Shown here: piece by piece, positions 8,475 through 16,305 of the stretch
Layout: each line of letters opens with the position of its first letter
How positions within the stretch are numbered: the first letter of the stretch is position 1
Assembly (NCBI GenBank): GCA_946482045.1
Contig: CAMLPZ010000044.1
Location: forward strand, 1-20,270
Source of the DNA: an uncultured Asticcacaulis sp.
Lineage (GTDB): Bacteria > Pseudomonadota > Alphaproteobacteria > Caulobacterales > Caulobacteraceae
Reading direction: 5' to 3'
Length of the DNA stretch: 20,270 nucleotides
The notes under the pieces: generated by a model
Seen by the model: only the letters and a program-made list of their open reading frames with translations
Databases searched by the model: none
Told to the model about the DNA's origin: nothing
Made by a program: the position numbers and the translations under genes

Positions 8475-10867
8475 TATGCCTTTACCGCCGCGGTCGTGAA
8501 CAGCCGGACGCCAAACACAGGCCCGGCGGTCTTGCCTTCCTGGGCGTTGAACTTCACTGTGACCTTTGACTTGCCCTTGGTCAGGGCCAACGGGATCGGA
8601 TAATCGACATCGACCCAGGCGCCGGGCTGGCGGCCCGACAGGCGCTCGTGCGCGATGACCGTGCCGTCCACTTCGATCGTGAAGCTGCGGTTGAATTCCG
8701 AACCCCAATAGGTCGCCTGAAGCACCAGTGGCCCCGCCTCCTTGCCGTCCTTCCTGACGTTCATCTCGAAGGTGAACCAGCCGCCGGTGCGCGCATCGCG
8801 GCCATTGCGGTTGCGGTAGACGACCGGGTAGGAATTACCAAAGGTCTGGAGATTGTGGTCGCGCTCGGGCTGCATCTCACCCAAGTGCATGGTGTCGACG
8901 GATCGCGCCGCCAAGTCTTTCAGGCGTTCCTGTTCGGCACGATAGGCGACCTGAGCCTCGGCCCATTCGGCGTCGTTATAGCGGTTGAAGTAGACAGCCG
9001 TGCGGCGCTCATACTGCGAATAGAAGGGCCGGAAAGTCATATCGCCCGGGCGGCCAATACCGTTCGACTTATAGACGGCTTCTTCAACCGAGACCGGCAC
9101 GAAGGCGCCAAGCAGGTCAGCGCCGACAAGCGCCGGTGCGTCGCCTTCCCAGGGTTGGTCCGAGGCGCCGAGATCAGCTGCGAGGACCATCGGGCCCCGC
9201 AGCAGGGCCACGACCTTGTCGTCGCCGGCCGTGCTTTCAAAGCGGAGGTCGAGCGGCAAGTCGAGGGTCACGACATCGCCGGCCTTCCACTTGCGGCGGA
9301 TCATCGCATAGCCTTTGTCAGCCTTGGCCAGCGCGGGCTTGCCGTTGACCAGCAGGGTATGAGTACTGGCCCAGCCCGGAATACGGACGGCGACGGTAAA
9401 GGTCCTCGCTCCCGAAAGCTGGCCGACCTTGAAGGCGACCTGGCCGTCATAGGGGTATTTCGTCGTCAGTTCGAACGCGGCCTTCTGCGCCTTCCATTCG
9501 ACCTTCGACGGAATGAACAGGTTGATATAAAGGGTATCATTCGACTGCCAGTAGATACTGTCGCCGTGTTTGGAGTGGCTCTCGATCCCTGACAGGACGC
9601 AGCACCAGAACGAGTCTTCCGGCGTCGAGAACTCGCGCGCCGTGCCCGACATCAGCGGCACCATATAGGCGAACATGCCGGTCTTCGGGTTCTGATGCGC
9701 CATGATGTGGTTGAGGTGGGCGCGCTCATAATAGTCGAACCACGAAGCATTCGGCGACCAGCTGTAGAGGTGCCGCGTCAGCTTCAGCATGTTGTAGGTA
9801 TTGCAGCTTTCGCAGGTCTGCTCGGTGATGTGTTTGGCGATCGTGTCGGGTTCGAAGAAATATTCGCGGTCGGCATTGCCACCGATGACAAACGAATGGT
9901 GGTTGACCACGCGCTCCCAGAAGAAGGCCGAAGCATCGCGATAGCCAGGCTTCTTCGTCACTTCGTATAGGCGCGCCAGGCCGATCAGCTTCGGCACCTG
10001 GGTGTTGGCGTGGTTGTTGGCCAGCTTGTCCTGCTGCGCCGTCAGCGGATCGAGGATGCGCTTGTGATAGATGCGCTCGGACAGGGCCAGCCAGCGGAAG
10101 TCATTGGTGCGGGTATAGAGCTCGGCGAAAGACTCGTTGATGCCGCCGTGTTCGCAGTCGAGGACCTTCTGGACCTGCTCGTCGTTGAGCGCGGCAAAGA
10201 CCTTTTCGATATAACCACCCAGGGCGACGGCGACCGGAATGCCGCGATCGATACCAGCATAGGTCTGCACGTCCATAAGGCCTGCGAACAGCTTGTGCCA
10301 GTTATAGAAGGGCACCCAGCAGCCGTTGAGGTCGAAGCCGGCCGAGCGGATGTCGCCAGCCATGATTTCCGGGAAGATCTCCTTGCCGTCGACGATCGAA
10401 CCATCCTTGCGTTTGCGCATGAATCCGGCGGCGTAGCCATCGCCGTGTGCCGCCTGGACCTTTTCCAACTCGCCGATGATATAGTTGATGCGCGTGAGGC
10501 ATTCTGTGTTGCCTGTCTGGGCGTACATCAGCGATAGGGCCGACAGGTAATGGCCCAGGGCCTCGCCAGCGATCGTATCCGCTTCCCAGCCGCCGTAGAG
10601 TTCACCCTTGACGGGAAGCCCTGCGAACTTGTGATAGTTGTGCAGCAACCTGTCCGGCGACAGAAACATGAGGTATCTGGTATTGGCTTCGACGGCGGTC
10701 AGAAACGGCGATGGCAGAAGACGCACATCGTTGAGCCGTATCGGGGTCGGTACCTGCGGCAGGGTTTCCGCGGCCCAGGCCGTGGCGCCAGTCGCGCTGA
10801 GAACCGTCAGGACGGCGGCGCCCCGAAGCAGGCTGCGGCGATCGATCGTGAAGCGGGCGGCGGTCAT
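8474..10867 (-). CDS. Tat-exported GH146-type beta-L-arabinofuranosidase
   Basis: A 797-residue exported enzyme of the DUF1680 group. Its N-terminus after the signal, LNDVRLLPSPF then NTRYLMFLSPDRLLHNY, then GWEADTIAGEALGHYLSA, matches the GH146 branch (Bacteroides BT0349-type beta-L-arabinofuranosidases) better than classical GH127. The Tat signal is DRRSLLRG (residues 9-16). The zinc/cysteine site is present as Glu353-S-Cys355 in TCESC and Cys422-Cys423 in FWCCVLSG, with Glu335 in REYF as likely acid/base. By family analogy Cys422 is the nucleophile. Residues about 661-797 form a C-terminal beta-sandwich typical of the family. The ATG at 10867 has AGAGG seven bases upstream. It is the first gene of a three-gene glycosidase operon, read divergently from the DUF885 gene across a 111 bp region rich in inverted repeats. 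Its presence together with a GH127 enzyme suggests two beta-arabinofuranoside linkages or chain positions are handled. Confidence 0.88.
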   Translation of the reverse strand: MTAARFTIDRRSLLRGAAVLTVLSATGATAWAAETLPQVPTPIRLNDVRLLPSPFLTAVEANTRYLMFLSPDRLLHNYHKFAGLPVKGELYGGWEADTIAGEALGHYLSALSLMYAQTGNTECLTRINYIIGELEKVQAAHGDGYAAGFMRKRKDGSIVDGKEIFPEIMAGDIRSAGFDLNGCWVPFYNWHKLFAGLMDVQTYAGIDRGIPVAVALGGYIEKVFAALNDEQVQKVLDCEHGGINESFAELYTRTNDFRWLALSERIYHKRILDPLTAQQDKLANNHANTQVPKLIGLARLYEVTKKPGYRDASAFFWERVVNHHSFVIGGNADREYFFEPDTIAKHITEQTCESCNTYNMLKLTRHLYSWSPNASWFDYYERAHLNHIMAHQNPKTGMFAYMVPLMSGTAREFSTPEDSFWCCVLSGIESHSKHGDSIYWQSNDTLYINLFIPSKVEWKAQKAAFELTTKYPYDGQVAFKVGQLSGARTFTVAVRIPGWASTHTLLVNGKPALAKADKGYAMIRRKWKAGDVVTLDLPLDLRFESTAGDDKVVALLRGPMVLAADLGASDQPWEGDAPALVGADLLGAFVPVSVEEAVYKSNGIGRPGDMTFRPFYSQYERRTAVYFNRYNDAEWAEAQVAYRAEQERLKDLAARSVDTMHLGEMQPERDHNLQTFGNSYPVVYRNRNGRDARTGGWFTFEMNVRKDGKEAGPLVLQATYWGSEFNRSFTIEVDGTVIAHERLSGRQPGAWVDVDYPIPLALTKGKSKVTVKFNAQEGKTAGPVFGVRLFTTAAVKA

Positions 10868-10978
10868 CAGCGTACCTCTGTGCGTAAGGTGTGCAACGGG
10901 ATTGCACCTCAGTGATATACGGTATACTATTTTGAAGCAACTCCCATTTGCTTCGCTTTAATAAGGACCGCCGTCTCC
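10868..10978. promoter_or_regulatory. Divergent control region, GH146 operon / DUF885 operon
   Basis: The 111 bp between two divergent starts holds three inverted repeats: GTGCAA-N5-TTGCAC (10891-10907), TATAC-G-GTATA (10916-10926) and GAAGCAA-N7-TTGCTTC (10934-10954). A TATACT at 10923-10928 lies 15 bases after TTGCAC and could serve as -10/-35 for the + strand gene, though this spacing is short. AAGGA (10963-10967) is the ribosome-binding site of the DUF885 gene. The repeats overlap the likely promoter elements, as expected for operators controlling both directions, but no transcription start is known. Confidence 0.55.
10916..10934. promoter_or_regulatory. Candidate operator with GGTATAC core
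   Basis: An 11 bp odd palindrome, TATACGGTATA, continues into GGTATACTATTTTG (10921-10934). A very similar string, GGTATACGATATTC, occurs on the - strand in the receptor/cupin intergenic region (19376-19363), agreeing at 11 of 14 positions. GGTATAC-type sites resemble the TGGTATACCA operators known for some FadR-subfamily GntR regulators of sugar acid use, but no regulator gene is in this window, so the binding protein is unknown. Confidence 0.4.
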
Positions 10979-12730
10979 ATGAAAGCCCTGCTGCTCGCCT
11001 CCGCCGCCATCGCCGTCCTGTCGTTTTCCCCGCTCGCATATGCCGCCGCTCCGACTGCGGGCGAGGCCTTCAAGGCGCTTTATACGGCCGAATGGGATTG
11101 GCGCTCACGCCAGCAGGCGGCCAGTGAGGACGGTGCATCACAGGCGACTGACGGCCTGCCGGATGTCTCGAAGGCCGGACAGGACCGCAAGCTGGCCTAT
11201 TGGCGCGACGTCAAAAAGAAGCTCGAGGCCATCGACGTCAAGACGCTGACACCTGAAGACCAGGTCAATTACCAGATTTACCAATTCCAGATCGAGACCC
11301 TCCTGACCGCCCAGGAATTCAAGACTTATGAGCGCCCTCTGGCCGGCGATACCTCCTTCTGGAGCGACATCGGCTATATGGCGCGCGAAACCTATCGCAG
11401 CGAAAAGGACTACCGCGCATACCTGGTCAAGCTGAACGACATGCCGCGCTATTTCGCCCAGAACATGGACAATATGCGGGCCGGCATGAAGCGCGGCTTC
11501 ACCGTGCCGAAAGTATCGCTGGTTGGACGCGATGTCTCGCTGTCGGTCGTTATCGACGCCAAGGGTGAGGCCAATACCTACTACCTGCCGTTCAAGTCGA
11601 TGCCGGCCAACATCCCGGCCGACAAGCAGGCCGAACTGCGCAAGCTGGCGCTTGAAGCCATCGAAAAAAGCGTCATTCCGGCGCACCTGTCGGTCCTGAC
11701 CTTCATTACCAAGGAGTACGCCCCCAAGGCGACGGATTCGATTGCTGCCTATGACCTGCCGAATGGCAAGGCCTTCTATGCCGCCCAGAGCCGCGAATAC
11801 ACCACGCTCGACCTGACACCGGAACAGATCCACCAGATCGGCCTCGACGAAGTTACAAAGCTGCGCGCCGAAATGGCCGACGTGATGAAGCAGGTAAAAT
11901 TCGAGGGCGATCTGAAGGCCTTCCTCCACTTCCTGCGCACCGACCCGCAATTCTATGTCACGAAACCTCAAGACCTGCTCGATCGTGCTGCCTGGACAGC
12001 TAAGCTGGTCGACGCCAAGTCGGGCGACTATTTCGGCCGTCAGCCGCGCATGCGCTTCGGCATCTATCCGGTCGCGCCGGAACTGGCTCCCTTTTATACC
12101 GGCGGCCGTGGCGGCCCAGGCGGCTACTGGGTCAATACCTATAACCTCCCGGCGCGGCCGCTCTACTCGATCCCCGCCCTGACCCTGCATGAAGCCGCGC
12201 CTGGCCACGCCTTCCAGATGCCGCTGGCTATGGAAAACAAGGGCCTGCCACCCTTTCGTCAGCATACGTACATTTCGGCCTATGGCGAAGGCTGGGCGCT
12301 TTATGCGGAACGCCTGGGCGTCGAAATGGGCATCTACCAGACGCCCTATGAACACTTCGGCATGCTGAGCTATCAAATGTGGCGGGCAGCCCGTCTGGTC
12401 GTCGACACCGGTATCCACGCCAAGGGCTGGACGCGCGACCAGGCCATGAGCTTCATGCGCGACAATACCGCTTTAAGCGAGCACGAGATCACGACCGAAA
12501 CCGACCGCTACATCGCGTGGCCCGGCCAGGCCCTCTCCTATTATCTTGGCGAAATGGCCATCTGGAAGGCGCGCGCCAAGGCGGAAAAAGCCTTGGGAGA
12601 AAAGTTCGACATCCGTGCCTTCCACGATACGGTCCTGGAACTGGGCTCGGTGCCGCTGCCTGTGCTGGAAGCGCGCATCGACCGCTTCATCGCGGAAGGC
12701 GGGAAGAGTCCGTATACGGATAAAGAATAG
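10979..12730 (+). CDS. Secreted DUF885 family zinc-peptidase-like protein
   Basis: A 583-residue protein with a Sec signal peptide (MKALLLASAAIAVLSFSPLAYAA). It belongs to the DUF885 group, which has a thermolysin-unlike zinc motif: here LHEAAPGH gives His404, Glu405 and His410, and the downstream YGEGWALYAE (Glu437) is the probable third ligand. The family is related by fold to M3/M32-type metallopeptidases, but most members have no proven substrate, so peptidase activity is inferred. Other conserved pieces are GGYWVNTYN, VVDTGIHAKGW and the C-terminal LGSVPLPVLEARIDRFI. The ATG at 10979 has AAGGA eleven bases upstream. It is read divergently from the GH146 operon and overlaps the next gene's GTG start by one base, forming a two-gene operon. 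Next to beta-arabinofuranosidases it may cut the peptide backbone of a plant glycoprotein in the periplasm, which is a hypothesis. Confidence 0.88.
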   Translation: MKALLLASAAIAVLSFSPLAYAAAPTAGEAFKALYTAEWDWRSRQQAASEDGASQATDGLPDVSKAGQDRKLAYWRDVKKKLEAIDVKTLTPEDQVNYQIYQFQIETLLTAQEFKTYERPLAGDTSFWSDIGYMARETYRSEKDYRAYLVKLNDMPRYFAQNMDNMRAGMKRGFTVPKVSLVGRDVSLSVVIDAKGEANTYYLPFKSMPANIPADKQAELRKLALEAIEKSVIPAHLSVLTFITKEYAPKATDSIAAYDLPNGKAFYAAQSREYTTLDLTPEQIHQIGLDEVTKLRAEMADVMKQVKFEGDLKAFLHFLRTDPQFYVTKPQDLLDRAAWTAKLVDAKSGDYFGRQPRMRFGIYPVAPELAPFYTGGRGGPGGYWVNTYNLPARPLYSIPALTLHEAAPGHAFQMPLAMENKGLPPFRQHTYISAYGEGWALYAERLGVEMGIYQTPYEHFGMLSYQMWRAARLVVDTGIHAKGWTRDQAMSFMRDNTALSEHEITTETDRYIAWPGQALSYYLGEMAIWKARAKAEKALGEKFDIRAFHDTVLELGSVPLPVLEARIDRFIAEGGKSPYTDKE

Positions 12731-13770
12731 TGTCGGATTTACATACCCTCGCGCTCGACGAAGCGTTTGACTTCGCCGTCCGGGTCCTGGAAACCAATGG
12801 TTTTGCGGGCGACCATGCCCGCGCCATTGCCTGGACTATCTGGGCCTGTCAGCGCGATGAGTGCCACTCGCATGGCCTCTATCGCCTGCTCGTCTGCGTC
12901 CACACGCTGAAGTCCGGCAAGGTGTCGCCCGATGCCAAGCCCGTCATCGCCGATGCGGCGCCGGGCCTTGTTCGCGTCGATGCAAGAAGCGCGTACTCGC
13001 TGCTGGCCTATGAGACGGGCCGGCCCGTCCTGATCAGTAAGGCGCGTAAAACCGGCCTGGCGGCGCTGGCAATCAATCACTGCTACCACTTTTCGGCGCT
13101 GTGGCCCGAGGTCGAAGCCATCGCCAATGAAGGCCTGGTGGCGATGGCCATGACGCCGTCGCATGCCTGGGTCGCGCCACACGGCGGCGCCAAGGGCGTC
13201 TTCGGCACCAACCCGCTGTCCTTTGCCTGGCCACGGCCTAGCGGTAATCCCTTCGTATTTGACTTCGCCACCAGTGCCTCGGCGCGCGGTGAGATCGAAC
13301 TGCACCGCCGCGCCGGCAAGCCGATTCCTGAAGGATGGGGGCTCGACCGCAATGGCCAGCCGACGACCGATCCGACCGAAGCGATGAACGGCGCCATGTT
13401 GACCTTTGGCGGGCACAAGGGCTCGGCCTTGTCGGCGATGATCGAGCTGATGGCCGGCCCGCTGATCGGCGATCTGCTCAGTCTCGAATCCATGGCTTAC
13501 GACAATGGCGCTGGCGCCACGCCCTATCACGGTGAACTGATCCTGGCCTTCGATCCCAAGATCTTCATGGGCGCCGAACATGCGGTGCACTCAGGCCGCG
13601 CCGAGGCCCTGTTCGATGCGATCCTGGGCCAGGGCGCGCGCCTGCCCTCGCAGCGGCGCTATGAGGCGCGGGCGCGGAATATCGCTTCGAACACCGTGAC
13701 GATTCCGCGTCAGCTCCATGAGCAACTCATTGCCATGCTCGATCCTGAGACAGCGTCCCGGCCGTTTTGA
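12730..13770 (+). CDS. Malate/L-lactate dehydrogenase family (LDH2) reductase, DpkA-like
   Basis: A 346-residue cytoplasmic NAD(P)H-dependent oxidoreductase of the LDH2/MDH family, distinct from Rossmann-fold LDH. Family marks: HSHGLYR (His48 and Arg52 region), GVFGTNPLSF (residues 157-165), FDFATSASARGEI, and FGGHKGSALSAMIEL (residues 226-240). The stretches PSHAWVAPHGG and HRRAGKPIPEGW are, from memory, closest to delta1-piperideine-2-carboxylate/delta1-pyrroline-2-carboxylate reductases (DpkA type), which reduce cyclic imino acids to L-pipecolate or L-proline; this assignment is moderate only. Other family members act on lactate, malate, sulfolactate, ureidoglycolate or diketogulonate. The GTG start at 12730 overlaps the DUF885 TAG stop by one base, with only a weak ribosome-binding site, implying translational coupling. 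The partnership with a peptidase and arabinosidases suggests (hydroxy)proline catabolism. Confidence 0.85.
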   Translation: MSDLHTLALDEAFDFAVRVLETNGFAGDHARAIAWTIWACQRDECHSHGLYRLLVCVHTLKSGKVSPDAKPVIADAAPGLVRVDARSAYSLLAYETGRPVLISKARKTGLAALAINHCYHFSALWPEVEAIANEGLVAMAMTPSHAWVAPHGGAKGVFGTNPLSFAWPRPSGNPFVFDFATSASARGEIELHRRAGKPIPEGWGLDRNGQPTTDPTEAMNGAMLTFGGHKGSALSAMIELMAGPLIGDLLSLESMAYDNGAGATPYHGELILAFDPKIFMGAEHAVHSGRAEALFDAILGQGARLPSQRRYEARARNIASNTVTIPRQLHEQLIAMLDPETASRPF

Positions 13771-13776
13771 CGGTTT

Positions 13777-13901
13777 CCCCCTTCTGTCATTTGCTCCGCA
13801 AATGCCACCTTCCCCTTAAAAGGAGAAGGCAAAGTCGAGACTTCGTCCGGCGCCCTCCTTGCCCGTTGTCGGGAAGGTGGCGCAGCGAAGACGGAAGAGG
13901 G
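13777..13901. repeat. Intergenic inverted-repeat element with hairpins
   Basis: The 149 bp gap between two convergent genes is filled by a structured element. The left arm begins CCCCCTTCTGTC and contains GCCACCTTCCCC; the right arm, read on the - strand, begins CCCTCTTCCGTC and contains GCCACCTTCCCG, so the ends are an imperfect inverted repeat. Inside are hairpins CATTTGC-TCC-GCAAATG (13788-13804), CCTTCCCCTT-AA-AAGGAGAAGG (13808-13829, one mismatch) and CCCG-TTGT-CGGG (13862-13873). Such short palindromic elements are common between genes in alphaproteobacteria. It may also stop transcription from both sides, since no other terminator is seen here. Confidence 0.7.
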
Positions 13902-13919
13902 ATTTCTGCTCAACTGCAC

Positions 13920-16214
13920 CTAAACCGCTGATAGTTTGAACTCCGAAGCGCCTTGTGGGGCGAAGACCACCACTTCGTCTTGCATCTTCACGTTCTTGCT
14001 GTTGAGCTTGACGCCGCGCAGGGGCTGGGGCGTGCGCAGATGCAGGTGAACCTGCGCCGGGCGGGCCTGACCATGGAAGACGACCTTACCCATAACCTTG
14101 CCGGAAGTGTCGCCCTGCAGGGTAAAATCGACCAGCCCCCAACGTGTCGGCGCACCAGTAATGGCGATCGGCCTGCCCGACTTAAGCCACTCCCGCGGGA
14201 TGGCGCGGCCAAGATGCAATACGTCCTGATCAGAGTCTTCGAACACCAGCGTCCAGCGCACCAGCTTCGGAATGGTCAGCTGCGCCGGCACGCAATAGAG
14301 CGGCAGGTCGCCGCTGATGCCGGTCACCTCGCCCGCCACCCAAGTCCCCGGCGTGTGCGAATGGTAGCGATGCGAATGAAGGAACAGCAGATATTCCTCG
14401 ATGCGCCCGGATCGCAGCAATTGCTGCGCGTAACCGTAGGAGACAAAACCCAGTTGATCGCGATGGGTCTCATTAGCGCGGGTAATGTTGGCGACCACAC
14501 CGATGCAGGTCCCGCCATGGCCGCGCACGCCGTCGATAATCGTCTGCGCCAGATCATCGGGCAGGACATCGGCGTGCAGCATTTCGGCATAGACGCGGTG
14601 CGCCCACCCGTGTTCGGTACGCTGCTTCTTTTGCGCCGCCTCGGCATAGGCTTCGCGGTGGGTCAGTTTCGTGCCTGGCAGGACGGCCAGATACGGCGGC
14701 TTCAGGTCGCTGCGGATGTTGGCGCGCACCGACCTTATGAGCTGAGTCTGAAGTCGACCGGCGCGCGTCTCCCAGTCTTTCGCCAGGGCCGGGCGATCCG
14801 AATCGATCAGCGGCCAGATCTTGGCGAGATCGCGCCAGCCGCGCACCGCAAACGCCGAGTTGTTCCAGTAGGGTTTCCACCACAGGGACGGATTAGGATG
14901 CAGGCAGGCGTCGGATTCGCTCCAACCATCGAGCAGGCCAAAGCCCGGGTCGCCGGCCGGTTTCTTCAGGCTGAGATCATGCAGTTCGGTCAGGATCGCC
15001 GCTTGGCCGGTGATCTTGCCGGCGATCCGCCGCAAGGTCGCCAGATCGCCAGTGTAGAGCCCGTAGCGTGCCAGCAGACTTAAGCTCAGGCCGAATTGCG
15101 GCACTTCCGGGCCGCGCATATTGATCATGCCATCGTCATAGGTGAACTGATCGAAATAGTTGTCGATGACAGCCTTAGCCTGCGCAAACCGCCCCCATTC
15201 CAGATTGGCGTAGAGCGACGAGGTGAAGATGTCCTGGAAGCCGTCGTATTCCGGACCGAAATAGTCGCGATCGACCACGCCGTATTTCGGATAGTCGCCG
15301 CCCGGCCGGGTCATCAGCTCCTTGGCAAAGGCGTGGGTGACCATGTCGCCGAGGGCCGCATCCGGCAGGGCTACGGCGGCCTGATCCTTGACCTCCCCCT
15401 GCCAGTAGCCGGCGAAGTCGAGCAGGCCGCGATAGAAGGCGGCGGCGTCGGGAGCCGTCCGCCGCGGCGGAAAGGGCGTATAAGAATGGGCAAAGGCCGT
15501 CTTAACCGGCTTGCCGTTGTCGTACTGGATGGTCCGGTGCCAGGTCTGGACGACCAACTGATCGGTGGCGCGAACATCAGCGAAGATCAGCAGGTCGTAG
15601 TAGCGCGTTGGCGAGACCTCGATGATCTTGTGGATCACTGGGAGCCAGCCGCCGAGCAAGCCTTCCCAGCGCCGCTTGGCCATGTCGTCGCCGACCAGTT
15701 CGGGGAAATCATGCTCGGGGCGATAGCCACGCACCCGGCCGTTCGGAAACACCGGCATGGTGTCGCCCTGCTGGCGCGTACCGACGAAGTTGGTCCAGGC
15801 CATGCGGGTGCCGAGATCCGTGGGCTTGAAGTTCCATCCGGCCGGCGGCGCTGCACGGCGCACCTCTTCCGGATCGGGATCGCCGTTCGCCAGCAATTTA
15901 TCGGCCAGCAGATCGGCATCAGCCAGGCAGATGTCCTTGAGCGTCAGGCCGAGATATTGCGGCGCGATATCGTCGAAGCATGCTGCTAGCCGCTTGGTCA
16001 GAATGAGCGCCTCTTCGCCACGCACGAAGGTGATTACCCCTTCCCTCTGAGACTGGTCTTCATAGACGGTCCAGCCGTCGAATTCGGAAAGTTTGGTATG
16101 GTCCTTGATATCGAAAGTCCGCGTCAGGTGCGGCAGGGCAATGGCGGGGACGGCGCCCGTGGCCGAGGCGGCGACGACAGAACCGGCCAGGAAGTTGCGG
16201 CGGTGAATAGGCAT
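13920..16214 (-). CDS. Tat-exported protein of unknown family, possible six-hairpin glycosidase
   Basis: A 764-residue exported protein that I could not assign to a named family. A Tat motif HRRNFLAG (residues 4-11) and a signal ending near VPAIA are clear. The middle part (about residues 270-640) is rich in aromatic and acidic residues arranged like an (alpha/alpha)6 toroid glycosidase or lyase. Candidate catalytic acids are Asp360/Asp361 and Glu370 in YDDGMINMRGPE, and Asp429, Glu433, Asp435 in LDGWSESDACLHPNPSLWWK, a stretch resembling the substrate pocket of such enzymes. Residues about 640-764 look like a C-terminal beta-sandwich. The start has AGGAG six bases upstream. It follows the TonB-dependent receptor but is separated from it by a strong terminator. 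A role in plant-glycan breakdown is inferred from export, fold appearance and context; it might equally be an exported protein without enzymatic activity. Confidence 0.8.
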   Translation of the reverse strand: MPIHRRNFLAGSVVAASATGAVPAIALPHLTRTFDIKDHTKLSEFDGWTVYEDQSQREGVITFVRGEEALILTKRLAACFDDIAPQYLGLTLKDICLADADLLADKLLANGDPDPEEVRRAAPPAGWNFKPTDLGTRMAWTNFVGTRQQGDTMPVFPNGRVRGYRPEHDFPELVGDDMAKRRWEGLLGGWLPVIHKIIEVSPTRYYDLLIFADVRATDQLVVQTWHRTIQYDNGKPVKTAFAHSYTPFPPRRTAPDAAAFYRGLLDFAGYWQGEVKDQAAVALPDAALGDMVTHAFAKELMTRPGGDYPKYGVVDRDYFGPEYDGFQDIFTSSLYANLEWGRFAQAKAVIDNYFDQFTYDDGMINMRGPEVPQFGLSLSLLARYGLYTGDLATLRRIAGKITGQAAILTELHDLSLKKPAGDPGFGLLDGWSESDACLHPNPSLWWKPYWNNSAFAVRGWRDLAKIWPLIDSDRPALAKDWETRAGRLQTQLIRSVRANIRSDLKPPYLAVLPGTKLTHREAYAEAAQKKQRTEHGWAHRVYAEMLHADVLPDDLAQTIIDGVRGHGGTCIGVVANITRANETHRDQLGFVSYGYAQQLLRSGRIEEYLLFLHSHRYHSHTPGTWVAGEVTGISGDLPLYCVPAQLTIPKLVRWTLVFEDSDQDVLHLGRAIPREWLKSGRPIAITGAPTRWGLVDFTLQGDTSGKVMGKVVFHGQARPAQVHLHLRTPQPLRGVKLNSKNVKMQDEVVVFAPQGASEFKLSAV

Positions 16215-16243
16215 GACAGGCTCCTGATAATCTGCTTCCCGGC

Positions 16244-16277
16244 AAAAAAAGGCGCCGCCGGCGAACCGGCAGCGCCT
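16244..16277 (-). terminator. Intrinsic terminator of the TonB-dependent receptor gene
   Basis: On the - strand, 28 bases after the receptor stop, a 12 bp stem with one mismatch (AGGCGCTGCCGG / CCGGCGGCGCCT) closes a TTCG tetraloop and is followed by an uninterrupted T run (plus-strand A7 at 16244-16250). This is a textbook rho-independent terminator. It should reduce read-through from the receptor into the Tat-exported gene, which starts 30 bases further on. Confidence 0.9.
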
Positions 16278-16305
16278 CAGGGGGACTTAGGGCTTTTACA
16301 TAGGC

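Noticed and set aside
8475..8708. N-terminal extension of the GH43 frame up to 8708
   Set aside because: It lies inside the GH146 coding sequence in another frame and would bury the clear lipoprotein signal at 8474.
11138..12418. A 426-codon open frame on the - strand opposite the DUF885 gene
   Set aside because: It is the mirror of the DUF885 codons and has no start context or recognisable motif.
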